This document shows positions 1-7,457 of a stretch of 11,379 nt of DNA, one piece after another. A program made the translations under genes and the position numbers. Location of the stretch: the NCBI GenBank assembly GCA_019415925.1, contig DXYG01000083.1:1-11379 (forward strand), given 5' to 3'. The notes beneath the pieces were generated by a model that made no database searches, had not been told where the DNA came from, and saw nothing but the letters and a program-made list of their open reading frames with translations. The stretch comes from Clostridiales bacterium. Its GTDB lineage: Bacteria > Bacillota > Clostridia > Oscillospirales > Acutalibacteraceae. Positions within the stretch are counted from its first letter, which is position 1; each line of letters starts with the position of its first letter.

Positions 1-15
1 TCAGCAACGTACGTT

Positions 16-44
16 ATTATATCAAATTCTTCTCCCTTTTGCAA
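16..44 (-). promoter_or_regulatory. Sigma-A promoter with extended -10, firing left out of the window
   Basis: On the minus strand there is a -35 TTGCAA (39-44, four of six consensus bases), a 17-nt spacer and a perfect -10 TATAAT (16-21) preceded by TGA, which makes an extended -10. Transcription would start near position 9 and leave the window. It lies 32 nt past the stop of the last gene, so it probably starts a new unit to the left. No clear terminator separates the two, so read-through from the operon is possible. The promoter is inferred from sequence only. Confidence 0.6.
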
Positions 45-76
45 CCCCTTTTTGCGAATTTTTTTGGTTTTCCATG

Positions 77-472
77 TTATTTTTCAGACGCTGATTTCAA
101 ATTGGACAACTTTTTGCACAATGCACTCACAGGAATGCACAACAGCGCCCAAAGCATACTGTAAAACGGACAAATCTGTCCTTTTATATTTAAACGGCAT
201 TTTGAGTAGTCCCACACATTAAGCTTATACTTTAAATTAACTATGCAACCGCAGCAAAATTCAAGTGTGGTTATTATTGCACTACCTATTATACACTTTG
301 CAGGCATCTTCATCTTTTTATGCCTTTCATAGAATTTGAACAGCGATACGAAGCACGCACCGCCTGTCACTGCCATTGACCAGTGTGTTTTCCCACGCCA
401 GAGAATTTCAAGCAACGCATATCCTATACCGCCGATTGAAAATAAAATGCAGTCGTCCTTAATGCTTTTCAA
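77..472 (-). CDS. CmpB-type (putative ABC transporter type IV) membrane protein
   Basis: This 131-residue, strongly hydrophobic protein has about four membrane segments (roughly residues 8-26, 33-47, 58-80 and 102-120). The N-terminal block with GGIGYALLEILWRG (14-27) then WSMAVTGG (31-38), and the later LEFCCGCIVN (70-79) followed by LNVWDYS (84-90) and a GQICPFYSMLWALL stretch (98-111), match my memory of the CmpB-like 'putative ABC-transporter type IV' family (PF06541), which is common in Clostridia. The biochemical role of that family is unproven. The start is TTG at 470-472, chosen because AAAGGCGGTGAT, a near-perfect anti-SD complement, lies upstream with 9 nt between its GGCGG core and the start. 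It is the last gene of the operon, 50 nt after the TOPRIM gene, and its ribosome binding site is buried in a hairpin (481-508). Confidence 0.75.
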   Translation of the reverse strand: MKSIKDDCILFSIGGIGYALLEILWRGKTHWSMAVTGGACFVSLFKFYERHKKMKMPAKCIIGSAIITTLEFCCGCIVNLKYKLNVWDYSKCRLNIKGQICPFYSMLWALLCIPVSALCKKLSNLKSASEK

Positions 473-480
473 TATAAATC

Positions 481-508
481 ACCGCCTTTAGTTTTGGCTA
501 AAGACGGC
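481..508 (-). promoter_or_regulatory. Hairpin covering the ribosome binding site of the CmpB-like gene
   Basis: On the minus strand an 11-nt arm (498-508) pairs with 481-491 around a 6-nt loop (492-497), giving nine Watson-Crick pairs and two G-U pairs. The downstream arm contains the AAAGGCGGT Shine-Dalgarno region of the gene starting at 472. No U-tract follows (the next bases are GATTTATA), so it does not look like an intrinsic terminator. It could lower translation of the last gene or protect the mRNA end. The pairing is visible; the role is inference. Confidence 0.55.
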
Positions 509-522
509 AGATTATTCAAACA

Positions 523-1122
523 TTAATATTGTAATATACCAATTTCTTCTAACAGGTCTTTTAATTCTTCAAGAGAATATAAGCAATTAAGTGCGGTCAG
601 CATTGCGTTTGTTGTGAGATAGGTTGGCATATTAAGGTACTTTAAAAGCTTTCTTCTGTTTTTGTCGGCGTTTTCTGTACCTGTCAGCCCGAGGAAAAAC
701 AAATCGGATTTTTTGATTTCGTTTTCTCTTATATTATTTTCACCGATTATTGTTGCTCCGCTTTTGCGAACGGCATTGATTATAACTTCATCGCTGACGC
801 CCTCAACTCCGAGAAGTCCCTCCTTGCCTTTTTGCGCCTTGCGCTTTTCCTTACCCTCAATCTGCGGAATGTAGCAATGCTTTATCTTTGATTTATCTAC
901 AACGCCCTTCAGAAAATTTCGGATAACAAAGCCTGCGGAGTCGCTGTCGGTCAGCACAAGAATTCCTCTTGCATCGGCAATCTGACGTATGAGATTCTGC
1001 TTTTCCTTATCGGAAAACACACGAAAGCCGTTGGTTTCGATTATCGGCGCATCAATTAACGAAGAAAGCTTGATTTTGTCGTATCTTCCCTCAACAATTA
1101 CTGCCTCTTTTATTTTCAACAA
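523..1122 (-). CDS. TOPRIM-DUF4093 protein, ribonuclease M5-like
   Basis: This 199-residue protein opens like RNase M5 (MLKIKEAVIVEG). The TOPRIM fold is marked by glutamate E11 in VEGRYD and by the DxD pair D59/D61 in LVLTDSDSAG (56-64). An IETNG motif (28-32) and a basic stretch (91-101) before GVEGVSDE (105-112) also fit the M5 family, which cuts the 5S rRNA precursor in Bacillus. The C-terminal part (about 138-195) resembles DUF4093. B. subtilis RNase M5 is about 186 residues, so the length fits. Many Clostridia carry a protein of this layout without proof that it matures 5S rRNA. The start is TTG at 1120-1122, immediately after the holA TAG, with AAGGAGG 11 nt upstream; a second TTG follows directly. 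This is the fifth gene of the HIT-led operon. Confidence 0.7.
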   Translation of the reverse strand: MLKIKEAVIVEGRYDKIKLSSLIDAPIIETNGFRVFSDKEKQNLIRQIADARGILVLTDSDSAGFVIRNFLKGVVDKSKIKHCYIPQIEGKEKRKAQKGKEGLLGVEGVSDEVIINAVRKSGATIIGENNIRENEIKKSDLFFLGLTGTENADKNRRKLLKYLNMPTYLTTNAMLTALNCLYSLEELKDLLEEIGILQY

Positions 1123-2166
1123 CTAAATCCTGCCCTCCTTTGCGACAAGCAACAGTTGGGCTATAAGCTGTTCCATATATAGCCTTTCGTTAACAGACGT
1201 GCTTTTGAACTTTTCGTCGGCTTCAACAAGCAAGTCGAGGCTTTTTCGCAACGCCTCGGTGGAAACCTTTGCAGTAGCATCACGTGCTTTTTTCAGCGTG
1301 AATGCTCTGTTTTTGTACTCAAAATCCTTCGCAACGTCATCTTTGAGCACTCCGCATTCGTCTGCTACTCTGATTCTGTACGCATCAACGTAAGAAGCTG
1401 ACAGCACAAACAGCATCATAACAGGCTCCTCTCGCTGATAGAAAAGCAAATCAAGCGTTTTAAAAGCCTTGTCGCCATTGCCGTTTAAGACTGCATCGGA
1501 AAGTGCAAATATTTTTGTTTCAAGATTTTGCGTTGCGAGCTTTTCAATATCCTGTGAAGTGACCTCCTCGCCCTGCGCATAGGCGCAGATTTTTGCAAGC
1601 TCATTCTTAATAAGGTTGAGGTCGTCGCCGCAGTAAGAAATAAGCTTTGAAGCGTTGAGGTGTGAAATCATCTTGCCGTTTTCGTTTGCCCACTTTGCAA
1701 TATAGCGTTCGAGCATTGACTGATTGAGCTTGTTGAATTCGCAAACCGAGCCGTTTTTCTCTGCCCTTTTTATAAGCGATTTGAAAGCGGCGCTGTTTTT
1801 TGTCGGCACATAGGTCGGCATTGAAATTATCAGCACCGTTGTATCAACCGTCTTGTCTGTGATTTCCTTAAAACGCGCGAGCGAATCGGCATCCATATTG
1901 TCAAAAAATATGTCCGAAACGAAAACGCAGTTGTACTCGCTCATAAACGGCACAATCTGAAGTGCCGCCGCAAAATCGTCGAGGTTAATATCTCCGCTGA
2001 ATTTATGGAAATTAAAATCGGAGGACGTTTTCCCCGTTACGGCATTTACAAGCTGTTCCGAATAACGGCGCACAAACATCTGCTCTGTACCGTAGATTAC
2101 ATAAATTGGTGAGAACTGTTTTGATTTTATTTGCTTTTTGAGTTCGGATTCACTTATCTTTGACAT
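1123..2166 (-). CDS. holA: DNA polymerase III delta subunit (clamp loader)
   Basis: This 347-residue protein is the delta subunit, which opens the beta sliding clamp within the clamp-loader complex during chromosome replication. The N-terminal IYVIYGTEQMFVRRY (21-35) is the delta-type ATPase-like fold entry, followed by a VLIISMPTYVPTKN region (111-124). The helical middle and C-terminal collar (about 205-347) contains the FALSDAVLNGN segment (220-230). The length equals the usual 330-350. An upstream ATG-less extension to 2226 is open, but ATG 2164-2166 is preceded by GGAGG at 7-nt spacing and gives the standard N terminus. The start overlaps the end of comEC by 17 nt, which suggests translational coupling; a comEC-holA neighbourhood is also known in Bacillus. 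Confidence 0.9.
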   Translation of the reverse strand: MSKISESELKKQIKSKQFSPIYVIYGTEQMFVRRYSEQLVNAVTGKTSSDFNFHKFSGDINLDDFAAALQIVPFMSEYNCVFVSDIFFDNMDADSLARFKEITDKTVDTTVLIISMPTYVPTKNSAAFKSLIKRAEKNGSVCEFNKLNQSMLERYIAKWANENGKMISHLNASKLISYCGDDLNLIKNELAKICAYAQGEEVTSQDIEKLATQNLETKIFALSDAVLNGNGDKAFKTLDLLFYQREEPVMMLFVLSASYVDAYRIRVADECGVLKDDVAKDFEYKNRAFTLKKARDATAKVSTEALRKSLDLLVEADEKFKSTSVNERLYMEQLIAQLLLVAKEGRI

Positions 2167-4375
2167 TTGAACCTCCGCTGAATACAACCTCCGCAACACC
2201 GTTTGAGGTTGTATAAATATTATCACTTATTTCCTTTATAGAACTATATCTGTTTTCGAGCAAGCTGTTATCTCCCGAAAAAATCAAGTTTTTGCAGAAA
2301 AGCAACTCGTTGTTTTTAACGTTTGAATCAACAATGAGATAATCGCACGTCCTGTACTTTTCGGGTAGCTTTGCAATATCCGACTTACTCGGAACAAACA
2401 AAATCGTACTGCTGTTTATGTTTAAATATTGATATGTAACCGTATCTATATGAATTACGTCAAGTGTGGTCAGCGGATTGAGATTAATTGTAAAATGACA
2501 GTCACCGCTGAATGTATCTGTTGCACCGCCGTATTTATCAAGCAGTTTTTTATCGTCGTTATTATCATATACCAAAATATTTGATACGTCAAATTCTGAA
2601 ATTATCTCAGGGAGATATTTTGAATATTTTAATTTCGTATTTGGAATTATAATGCTGTCAATTGATGAAAAATTCCCCGAAATATCTTCAATTATCTGAT
2701 ATGCACTGCTGTCTGTACCTCCGCAGGAAATAAACGAAATGTTACTTCCGCACTCAACCGAAGCTGTTACACCGCTGCCGACATTGTAGATTTTAAGCGT
2801 TGCAGTATTGCTTCCGATTATCGCATAAACTGCCCAGCCGACTGTCAGCACTATTGCCGAGGCGGTGACGGCACAGCGCACATAAAAGCCCTTTGCCTTT
2901 ATTGCATAGCCGATTATCACAAGCAAAGCAGTAAAAATAAGCCAGATATAGAAATACGGCTTATCGGAGTTCACACAGGAATACGGAATTGAAGCAAAAA
3001 GTGAAATTATCTTCAAAAGGAGCTTTCCGAAAATATCTGCGACAAATGCAAAAGGGTAGGCTAAAAACGAAATCACGGGACAGAGATATAAAAGTGACGC
3101 AAGCATCGCACAAATTAACACGACACTTACGAGCGGCTCGGCAAAGAATGATGTAAGTACAACAAGGGGTGATACCCTATGGAATGCAATTGTTGTAATC
3201 GGAATTACCCAGAGCGACGCAGACACCGAAACAGAAATAAGATTTACTATGGCTCTGATAAATTTATTTTTTACATTAAGGTGGAGTTTTCGGTATATAT
3301 AACTTGCAATTTTGTCAGCCCAGAGAATTATTCCTGCCGTTGCAGAAAACGACAATATCATACCCATATCACCAACTGAAAACGGGTTGAAAGCCGTAAG
3401 CACAATTGCCGCCGCTCCGAGGGAATTAAGTCCGTCCGTTCGCCTTAAAACGGCTTTTGAGCAATACGTGAGTATCAGCATAATTCCCGAACGAACAACT
3501 GACGGAGTGAAACCCGTAACCGACATAATGGCGAATACTACTGCCGTAATAATAACGGCAATGGCATATCTGTTTTTAATTATTCTCCTTAAGAAAAATA
3601 AAATAAAGCCTACTATTATAGACAAGTGCATTCCCGAAACCACAATCAGAAAGCTTGTTCCTGTTTTGGAAAAGTCGTCTTTTACGTCATTTGAAAGTGC
3701 CTGCTTGTCGCCGATCAAAACAGCCTTACAAAGAGAAGAAGTGTTTTCGGGTAAAAGAGAGTCAAGCGAGCTTTTCATTGCTTTTCTGATTTGGACTGCA
3801 ATACTATATAAAGAAAACTGCTTTTCACCTGTTGATTTTAGACTGTCGCTTTCCTCGTCATAAAAAGCGGTGAGTAAAATTCCTTTGCTCAGATTATAGC
3901 CTTCATCAGTTTTGCTTGCAGTAAGATGAGCAGTTATGCGGTCAAAATCTTCTGCTTGCAGGTCAACTATTGAAATCAGTCTGATTTTTACGTTTTCATT
4001 GTTTCCGTTGATTTTGTCGGTTGAAATTATATAGGCATTACTGTTTTCGTTTTTCTGAACCTCGTCGCAGATATATCCCTCAATATTTAATTCTTTATCG
4101 GAATAATTATTAATGACAGGCTGATAAATATAATTCGAATACAGAACAATTACAACACAACCCGCAAACGCAGTTGCTCCGACAGTAATCAATAAATCTG
4201 CAAGTGACTTTTTGATTCTTATTTTATTTTTAATTGCTTTAAAGAATATTCCGACAAATGCAGACAGTGCCGACAATAAAATGATTATATTTGTAAATGT
4301 GCCGTTTGCAAAATAAAAAACGACTGAAAGCACGGAAAGATAAGTAAGTCCCACCGTTGCCAACAGTCGTTTCAT
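2150..4375 (-). CDS. comEC: ComEC/Rec2 DNA-uptake channel with degenerate metallo-beta-lactamase domain
   Basis: ComEC forms the inner-membrane channel for single-stranded DNA entry in natural transformation. Counting 741 residues from ATG 4373-4375, the N-terminal membrane segments and DUF4131-like soluble domain (about 85-190) come first. The competence domain (about 215-520) follows, with TSFLIVVSGMHLS (240-252), TGFTPSVVRSG (287-297) and the DMGMILSFSATAG stretch. The C-terminal domain begins with YNVGSGV (530-536), matching the DVGQGD entry of the ComEC beta-lactamase-like domain, but the metal ligands are absent throughout (see findings). The start was moved from ATG 4384 to ATG 4375, because AAAAGG abuts the first ATG and lies 9 nt before the second. 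It sits between the phosphoribosyltransferase gene (22-nt gap) and holA (17-nt overlap). Whether DNA uptake works here is unknown. Confidence 0.9.
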   Translation of the reverse strand: MKRLLATVGLTYLSVLSVVFYFANGTFTNIIILLSALSAFVGIFFKAIKNKIRIKKSLADLLITVGATAFAGCVVIVLYSNYIYQPVINNYSDKELNIEGYICDEVQKNENSNAYIISTDKINGNNENVKIRLISIVDLQAEDFDRITAHLTASKTDEGYNLSKGILLTAFYDEESDSLKSTGEKQFSLYSIAVQIRKAMKSSLDSLLPENTSSLCKAVLIGDKQALSNDVKDDFSKTGTSFLIVVSGMHLSIIVGFILFFLRRIIKNRYAIAVIITAVVFAIMSVTGFTPSVVRSGIMLILTYCSKAVLRRTDGLNSLGAAAIVLTAFNPFSVGDMGMILSFSATAGIILWADKIASYIYRKLHLNVKNKFIRAIVNLISVSVSASLWVIPITTIAFHRVSPLVVLTSFFAEPLVSVVLICAMLASLLYLCPVISFLAYPFAFVADIFGKLLLKIISLFASIPYSCVNSDKPYFYIWLIFTALLVIIGYAIKAKGFYVRCAVTASAIVLTVGWAVYAIIGSNTATLKIYNVGSGVTASVECGSNISFISCGGTDSSAYQIIEDISGNFSSIDSIIIPNTKLKYSKYLPEIISEFDVSNILVYDNNDDKKLLDKYGGATDTFSGDCHFTINLNPLTTLDVIHIDTVTYQYLNINSSTILFVPSKSDIAKLPEKYRTCDYLIVDSNVKNNELLFCKNLIFSGDNSLLENRYSSIKEISDNIYTTSNGVAEVVFSGGSNVKDK

Positions 4376-4397
4376 AAGTTTCATCCTTTTCGGTTAA

Positions 4398-4934
4398 TTA
4401 CTTAAAGAACAAGGGCAGTTCATCAAGGAAAATAATGTCCTTGCGGTCTTTTGCATCTCCCTCGGCAAGCACAGCCGCTTTGCCGACGATATTTGCGCCT
4501 GTTTCTTCAACGAGGTTTTCAAGTGCCTTTAAGCTGTTGCCGGTTGAGATAACGTCATCGACAATAAGCACTCTCTTGTCCTTGAGAAATTCAGCGTCAT
4601 TCTCGCCGAAATAAAGCTTCTGATGATTTTCCGTTGTGATAGAATCAACCTCTGCGTGAATAGGATTGCGCATATAAACCTTTACACCCTTGCGAGCTAC
4701 AACGTAATTTCTGCAACCCTGTCTTGCCATTTCGTAGCAAAGCGGAATACCCTTGGCTTCTGCTGTTACAACAACATCGTGCTCGGGGCAGATTTTGAGC
4801 AGCTCTGATGCCGCCTTTTCAGTAATTTCAACATCGCCGAACATTATAAATGCGGCTATGTCAAGCTTATCGTTTACAGGGAACATTTCAAGCTCACGCT
4901 CAAGTCCTGCAATTTTCATTTTATATGTACTCAT
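4398..4934 (-). CDS. Purine-type phosphoribosyltransferase (Apt/Xpt-like)
   Basis: This 178-residue cytosolic type I phosphoribosyltransferase would join a nucleobase to PRPP in nucleotide salvage. The PRPP-binding loop VLIVDDVISTGNS (122-134), with two adjacent acidic residues, is intact. A TAEAKGIPLCYEMAR segment (57-71) and VVARKG (78-83) resemble the adenine and xanthine phosphoribosyltransferases and the PurR C-terminal domain. There is no DNA-binding N-terminal domain, so it is an enzyme rather than a PurR repressor. Which base it uses cannot be settled from these motifs; automated annotation usually says adenine. The ATG at 4934 has AAGGGG 8 nt upstream, overlapping the HIT stop codon, and the gap to the HIT gene is 12 nt. 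A similarly small gap leads to comEC. Confidence 0.8.
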   Translation of the reverse strand: MSTYKMKIAGLERELEMFPVNDKLDIAAFIMFGDVEITEKAASELLKICPEHDVVVTAEAKGIPLCYEMARQGCRNYVVARKGVKVYMRNPIHAEVDSITTENHQKLYFGENDAEFLKDKRVLIVDDVISTGNSLKALENLVEETGANIVGKAAVLAEGDAKDRKDIIFLDELPLFFK

Positions 4935-4946
4935 ACCCTTTACCCC

Positions 4947-5288
4947 TTATGCCATCTGACCGTTAAGCTTTTTACCGCCGAGAATGTGGAAGTGCATATG
5001 CTTTACGCTCTGACAGCCGTCGTCACCGCAGTTGTTTACAATTCGATAGCCGTTGTCAAGACCGAGAGTCTTGGTGATTTCGGGAATTTTTGTAAAGATA
5101 TACGCAATAACGTCTGCGTTTGACTCGTCAACTGCATTTGCACAGCAGATGTGCTGTTTTGGAATTACAAGAACGTGTACGGGAGCCTGCGGCTCAAGGT
5201 CGTAGAACGCAAGAATCTTATCGTCCTCATAAACTTTTTTTGACGGAATGGAGCCGTCTACTATTTTACAGAATATACAATCAGCCAT
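4947..5288 (-). CDS. HIT family nucleotide hydrolase (HinT-like)
   Basis: This 113-residue histidine-triad protein probably hydrolyses nucleoside phosphoramidates or related AMP conjugates, as HinT enzymes do. The triad HMHFHIL (97-103) has all three histidines, H97, H99 and H101, and the N-terminal ADCIFCKI carries the CxxC pair (C4, C7) seen in many bacterial members, possibly for zinc. EDDKILAFYDLEPQAPVHVLVIPK (21-44) is the typical core. The open frame can extend to a TTG at 5294, but ATG 5286-5288 is preferred: AAAGGA is 9 nt before it and only 3 nt before the TTG, and family proteins start MxDCIFC. It leads the six-gene operon and follows its own promoter. Confidence 0.92.
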   Translation of the reverse strand: MADCIFCKIVDGSIPSKKVYEDDKILAFYDLEPQAPVHVLVIPKQHICCANAVDESNADVIAYIFTKIPEITKTLGLDNGYRIVNNCGDDGCQSVKHMHFHILGGKKLNGQMA

Positions 5289-5328
5289 TGTCAATCGTCC
5301 TTTCGAAATTTACATATTATACAAATAT

Positions 5329-5357
5329 ATTTTAACTCTAATTTAAAATAAGGTCAA
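5329..5357 (-). promoter_or_regulatory. Sigma-A promoter of the HIT-led operon
   Basis: On the minus strand, TTGACC (5352-5357, five of six), a 17-nt spacer and TAAAAT (5329-5334, five of six) lie between plsY and the HIT gene, about 40 nt before the HIT start. A perfect TATAAT also occurs at 5316-5321, but without a good -35. A 14-bp palindrome sits 3 nt upstream of the -35. No terminator for the preceding plsY transcript is visible, so the operon may also receive read-through. Confidence 0.6.
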
Positions 5358-5360
5358 TAT

Positions 5361-5374
5361 TAATTTGCAAATTA
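5361..5374. repeat. Perfect 14-bp palindrome upstream of the HIT-operon promoter
   Basis: TAATTTGCAAATTA is its own reverse complement. It lies between the plsY stop and the -35 of the HIT-operon promoter. It could be an operator, or chance in AT-rich intergenic DNA. The palindrome is directly visible; no regulator is assigned. Confidence 0.35.
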
Positions 5375-5379
5375 CCCGA

Positions 5380-6102
5380 TTATTTGCCCGACTTTTTAGA
5401 GGTAATTTTCTTTTCTTCACCTCTGAGCAAACGCTTGATGTTTTCCTTGTGCTTTACGACTACAAATATTCCTATTACAAGTGCCGCAAAGGTAGAAAGC
5501 AGAACATACGAAAGCGAATATCCGCCGCCGCTTAAGTAGTCAAAAATAAAAGTCATTGCAAATGTATAGGGTGCATAAAGAACTGCGCAGGTAATGCTTG
5601 CGGCTGAAATAATTTTTGTTATAAGAAAAATAATCAAGAATGTTGCAATAATGCAGAGGAACACTCTCCAATCCTCAACAAGCATAAGAGCCGCCGCTGT
5701 TACAACGCCCTTGCCGCCTTTGAAGTGGAAGTAAACGGGATAGGAATGACCGAGAATACAGAAAATTCCGGCTATGTACTTACCGCAGTTTACAAATTCG
5801 TTTGAAAGAATCTGAGAATCTGCGGCGATGAATGAAAAGATAAATCCGCCAAGCAAAACTGCGACAACGCATTTAAGAGCATCGCACACAATTGTTACGA
5901 TTGCAGGAACTTTACCCACACTGCGAAGCACGTTTGTAAAGCCTGCGTTTCCGCTTCCCATCTGACGAATGTCTTTTTTGCCCTTTGTCACAATGCTTGT
6001 CACCATAACTGCTGTGTTTATACTGCCGAGCAGGTACGCCGCAAGAGCAGTAATTAAAAATCTCCACCAGTTGTCGGCAAGAAAACTTAAGTAAAAATCC
6101 AT
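5380..6102 (-). CDS. plsY: Glycerol-3-phosphate acyltransferase PlsY
   Basis: This 240-residue integral membrane enzyme transfers the acyl group from acyl-phosphate to glycerol-3-phosphate, the first committed acylation of bacterial phospholipid synthesis. Three conserved PlsY motifs are present: MGSGNAGFTNVLR (48-60), GHSYPVYFHFKGGKG (118-132) and KHKENIKRLLRGEE (217-230). Hydrophobic stretches at about 14-36, 65-93, 107-118, 134-190 and 198-216 fit the multi-pass topology. The lysine-rich tail (231-240) makes it slightly longer than the usual 190-220. The ATG at 6102 follows the der TAA with no gap, and its ribosome binding site (AGAGGGGAT) lies inside the end of der, so the two are probably translated together. 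Its common neighbour gpsA is not next to it. Confidence 0.95.
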   Translation of the reverse strand: MDFYLSFLADNWWRFLITALAAYLLGSINTAVMVTSIVTKGKKDIRQMGSGNAGFTNVLRSVGKVPAIVTIVCDALKCVVAVLLGGFIFSFIAADSQILSNEFVNCGKYIAGIFCILGHSYPVYFHFKGGKGVVTAAALMLVEDWRVFLCIIATFLIIFLITKIISAASITCAVLYAPYTFAMTFIFDYLSGGGYSLSYVLLSTFAALVIGIFVVVKHKENIKRLLRGEEKKITSKKSGK

Positions 6103-7425
6103 TTACTTATCCCCTCTTTCTCTGATAATTATTCTAATCGGAGTGCCTTCAAGACCGAAAGCCTCACGGATTCTGTTTTCAAGATAACGCTGATACGAAA
6201 AGTGGAAAAGCTGAGCGTCGTTGCAGAAAAATACAAAGGTAGGCGGCTTTACCGAAGCCTGAGTCATATAGAAAATCTTGAGCCGCTTTCCCTTATCAGA
6301 CGGCGGCTGAACACGGGTTGTAGCCTGTGCCAGAAGCTCGTTGAGCATACCCGTCTTGATTCTGCAGTTTGCGGAATCGTTACAGCTTACGATATATTCA
6401 AACAGCTTGTCAAGCCTCATACCCGTTTTCGCAGAGATAAAAACCTGCGGAGCATATGACATAAACGCAAAATCAGCATCAAGCTTTTTGCGAAACTCCT
6501 GCATTGTCTTGTCGTTCTTCTCGATTGCGTCCCACTTATTGACGGCAATTATACAGGCTCTTCCTGCCTCGTGAGCAAGGCCAGCAACCTTTGTGTCCTG
6601 CTCGGTTATGCCCTCTGTTGCATCAATCATAATAACGCATACGTCACTGCGTTCAATTGCCATTTTTGCTCTGATTATGCTGTATTTCTCGATATTATCG
6701 TAAATTTTGCTCTGACGGCGCAAGCCAGCCGTATCGGTAAAATTAAATTTTCCGTACTTGTTTTCGACAAGCGTGTCGATTGTGTCACGTGTTGTTCCTG
6801 CAATATCGGATACAATACAACGTTCCTCGTTGGTGATTTTATTTACAAGAGAGGACTTGCCTGCGTTCGGCTTGCCTATTACGGCAACGTTTATTACGGT
6901 TTCGTCCTCCTCCATCTCGCTGTCAAAATCGAAACATTCAAAGGCACGGTCAAGCAAATCACCCGTACCGTGACCGTGAACGGCTGAAACCTGAACAGGG
7001 TCGCCGAGTCCGAGGTTGTAAAACTCGTAAAATTCGGGAGCAGGTTCACCGAGTCCGTCGCACTTGTTAACGCACACAATAACAGGCTTTCCCGACTTCT
7101 GGAGCATCTGAGCAACGTCTATATCGGTTGCCACCATTCCCGACTTGCAGTCGGTTACGAGGATTATTACGTTCGCCGTATCTATTGCAAGCTGTGCCTG
7201 ACGGCGCATCTGCACAAGAATTATATCGTCCGATTTCGGCTCGATACCGCCTGTGTCAACTATGAATGCAGTCTTGCCGCACCACTCGACCTCGCCGTAA
7301 ATTCTATCACGTGTGACGCCGGGAGTATCGTCAACAATTGAAAGCCGCTGACCGATAAGCTTGTTAAAAAGCGTGGACTTTCCCACGTTCGGTCTGCCGA
7401 CAATTGCTATTACGGGTTTGTTCAT
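6103..7425 (-). CDS. der: Double-domain ribosome assembly GTPase Der (EngA)
   Basis: This 440-residue GTPase acts in assembly of the large ribosomal subunit and is nearly universal and essential in bacteria. Two tandem GTPase domains are seen: the first has GRPNVGKS (10-17), DTGG (57-60) and NKCD (120-123); the second has GKPNAGKS (184-191), DTAG (231-234) and NKWD (296-299). The KH-like domain fills about 352-437 and ends with the usual GTPIRIIIRER. An acidic linker (about 166-177) joins the GTPase domains. The length is typical and no key residue is missing. The ATG at 7425 has GGAAGG 10 nt upstream. It follows the DUF512 gene by 32 nt and abuts plsY, an arrangement often seen in Clostridia. 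Confidence 0.97.
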   Translation of the reverse strand: MNKPVIAIVGRPNVGKSTLFNKLIGQRLSIVDDTPGVTRDRIYGEVEWCGKTAFIVDTGGIEPKSDDIILVQMRRQAQLAIDTANVIILVTDCKSGMVATDIDVAQMLQKSGKPVIVCVNKCDGLGEPAPEFYEFYNLGLGDPVQVSAVHGHGTGDLLDRAFECFDFDSEMEEDETVINVAVIGKPNAGKSSLVNKITNEERCIVSDIAGTTRDTIDTLVENKYGKFNFTDTAGLRRQSKIYDNIEKYSIIRAKMAIERSDVCVIMIDATEGITEQDTKVAGLAHEAGRACIIAVNKWDAIEKNDKTMQEFRKKLDADFAFMSYAPQVFISAKTGMRLDKLFEYIVSCNDSANCRIKTGMLNELLAQATTRVQPPSDKGKRLKIFYMTQASVKPPTFVFFCNDAQLFHFSYQRYLENRIREAFGLEGTPIRIIIRERGDK

Positions 7426-7457
7426 TTTATCATCGCCTTCCGTATTCTGTCTGTATC

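Noticed and set aside
45..76. Terminator after the CmpB-like gene
   Set aside because: Only a 4-bp GCAA/TTGC pairing is seen and no suitable U-tract follows in the transcript.
2167..2226. Longer N terminus for HolA
   Set aside because: The upstream extension has no ATG and no good ribosome binding site; GGAGG precedes ATG 2166 and family N termini match that start.
3312..3863. Plus-strand open frame of 183 codons
   Set aside because: It lies wholly inside comEC on the opposite strand, has no family motif or convincing ribosome binding site, and comEC motifs cover the same DNA.
6571..6987. Plus-strand open frame of 138 codons with several cysteines
   Set aside because: It is antisense to der, whose GTPase motifs explain the sequence; the cysteines come from antisense codons.
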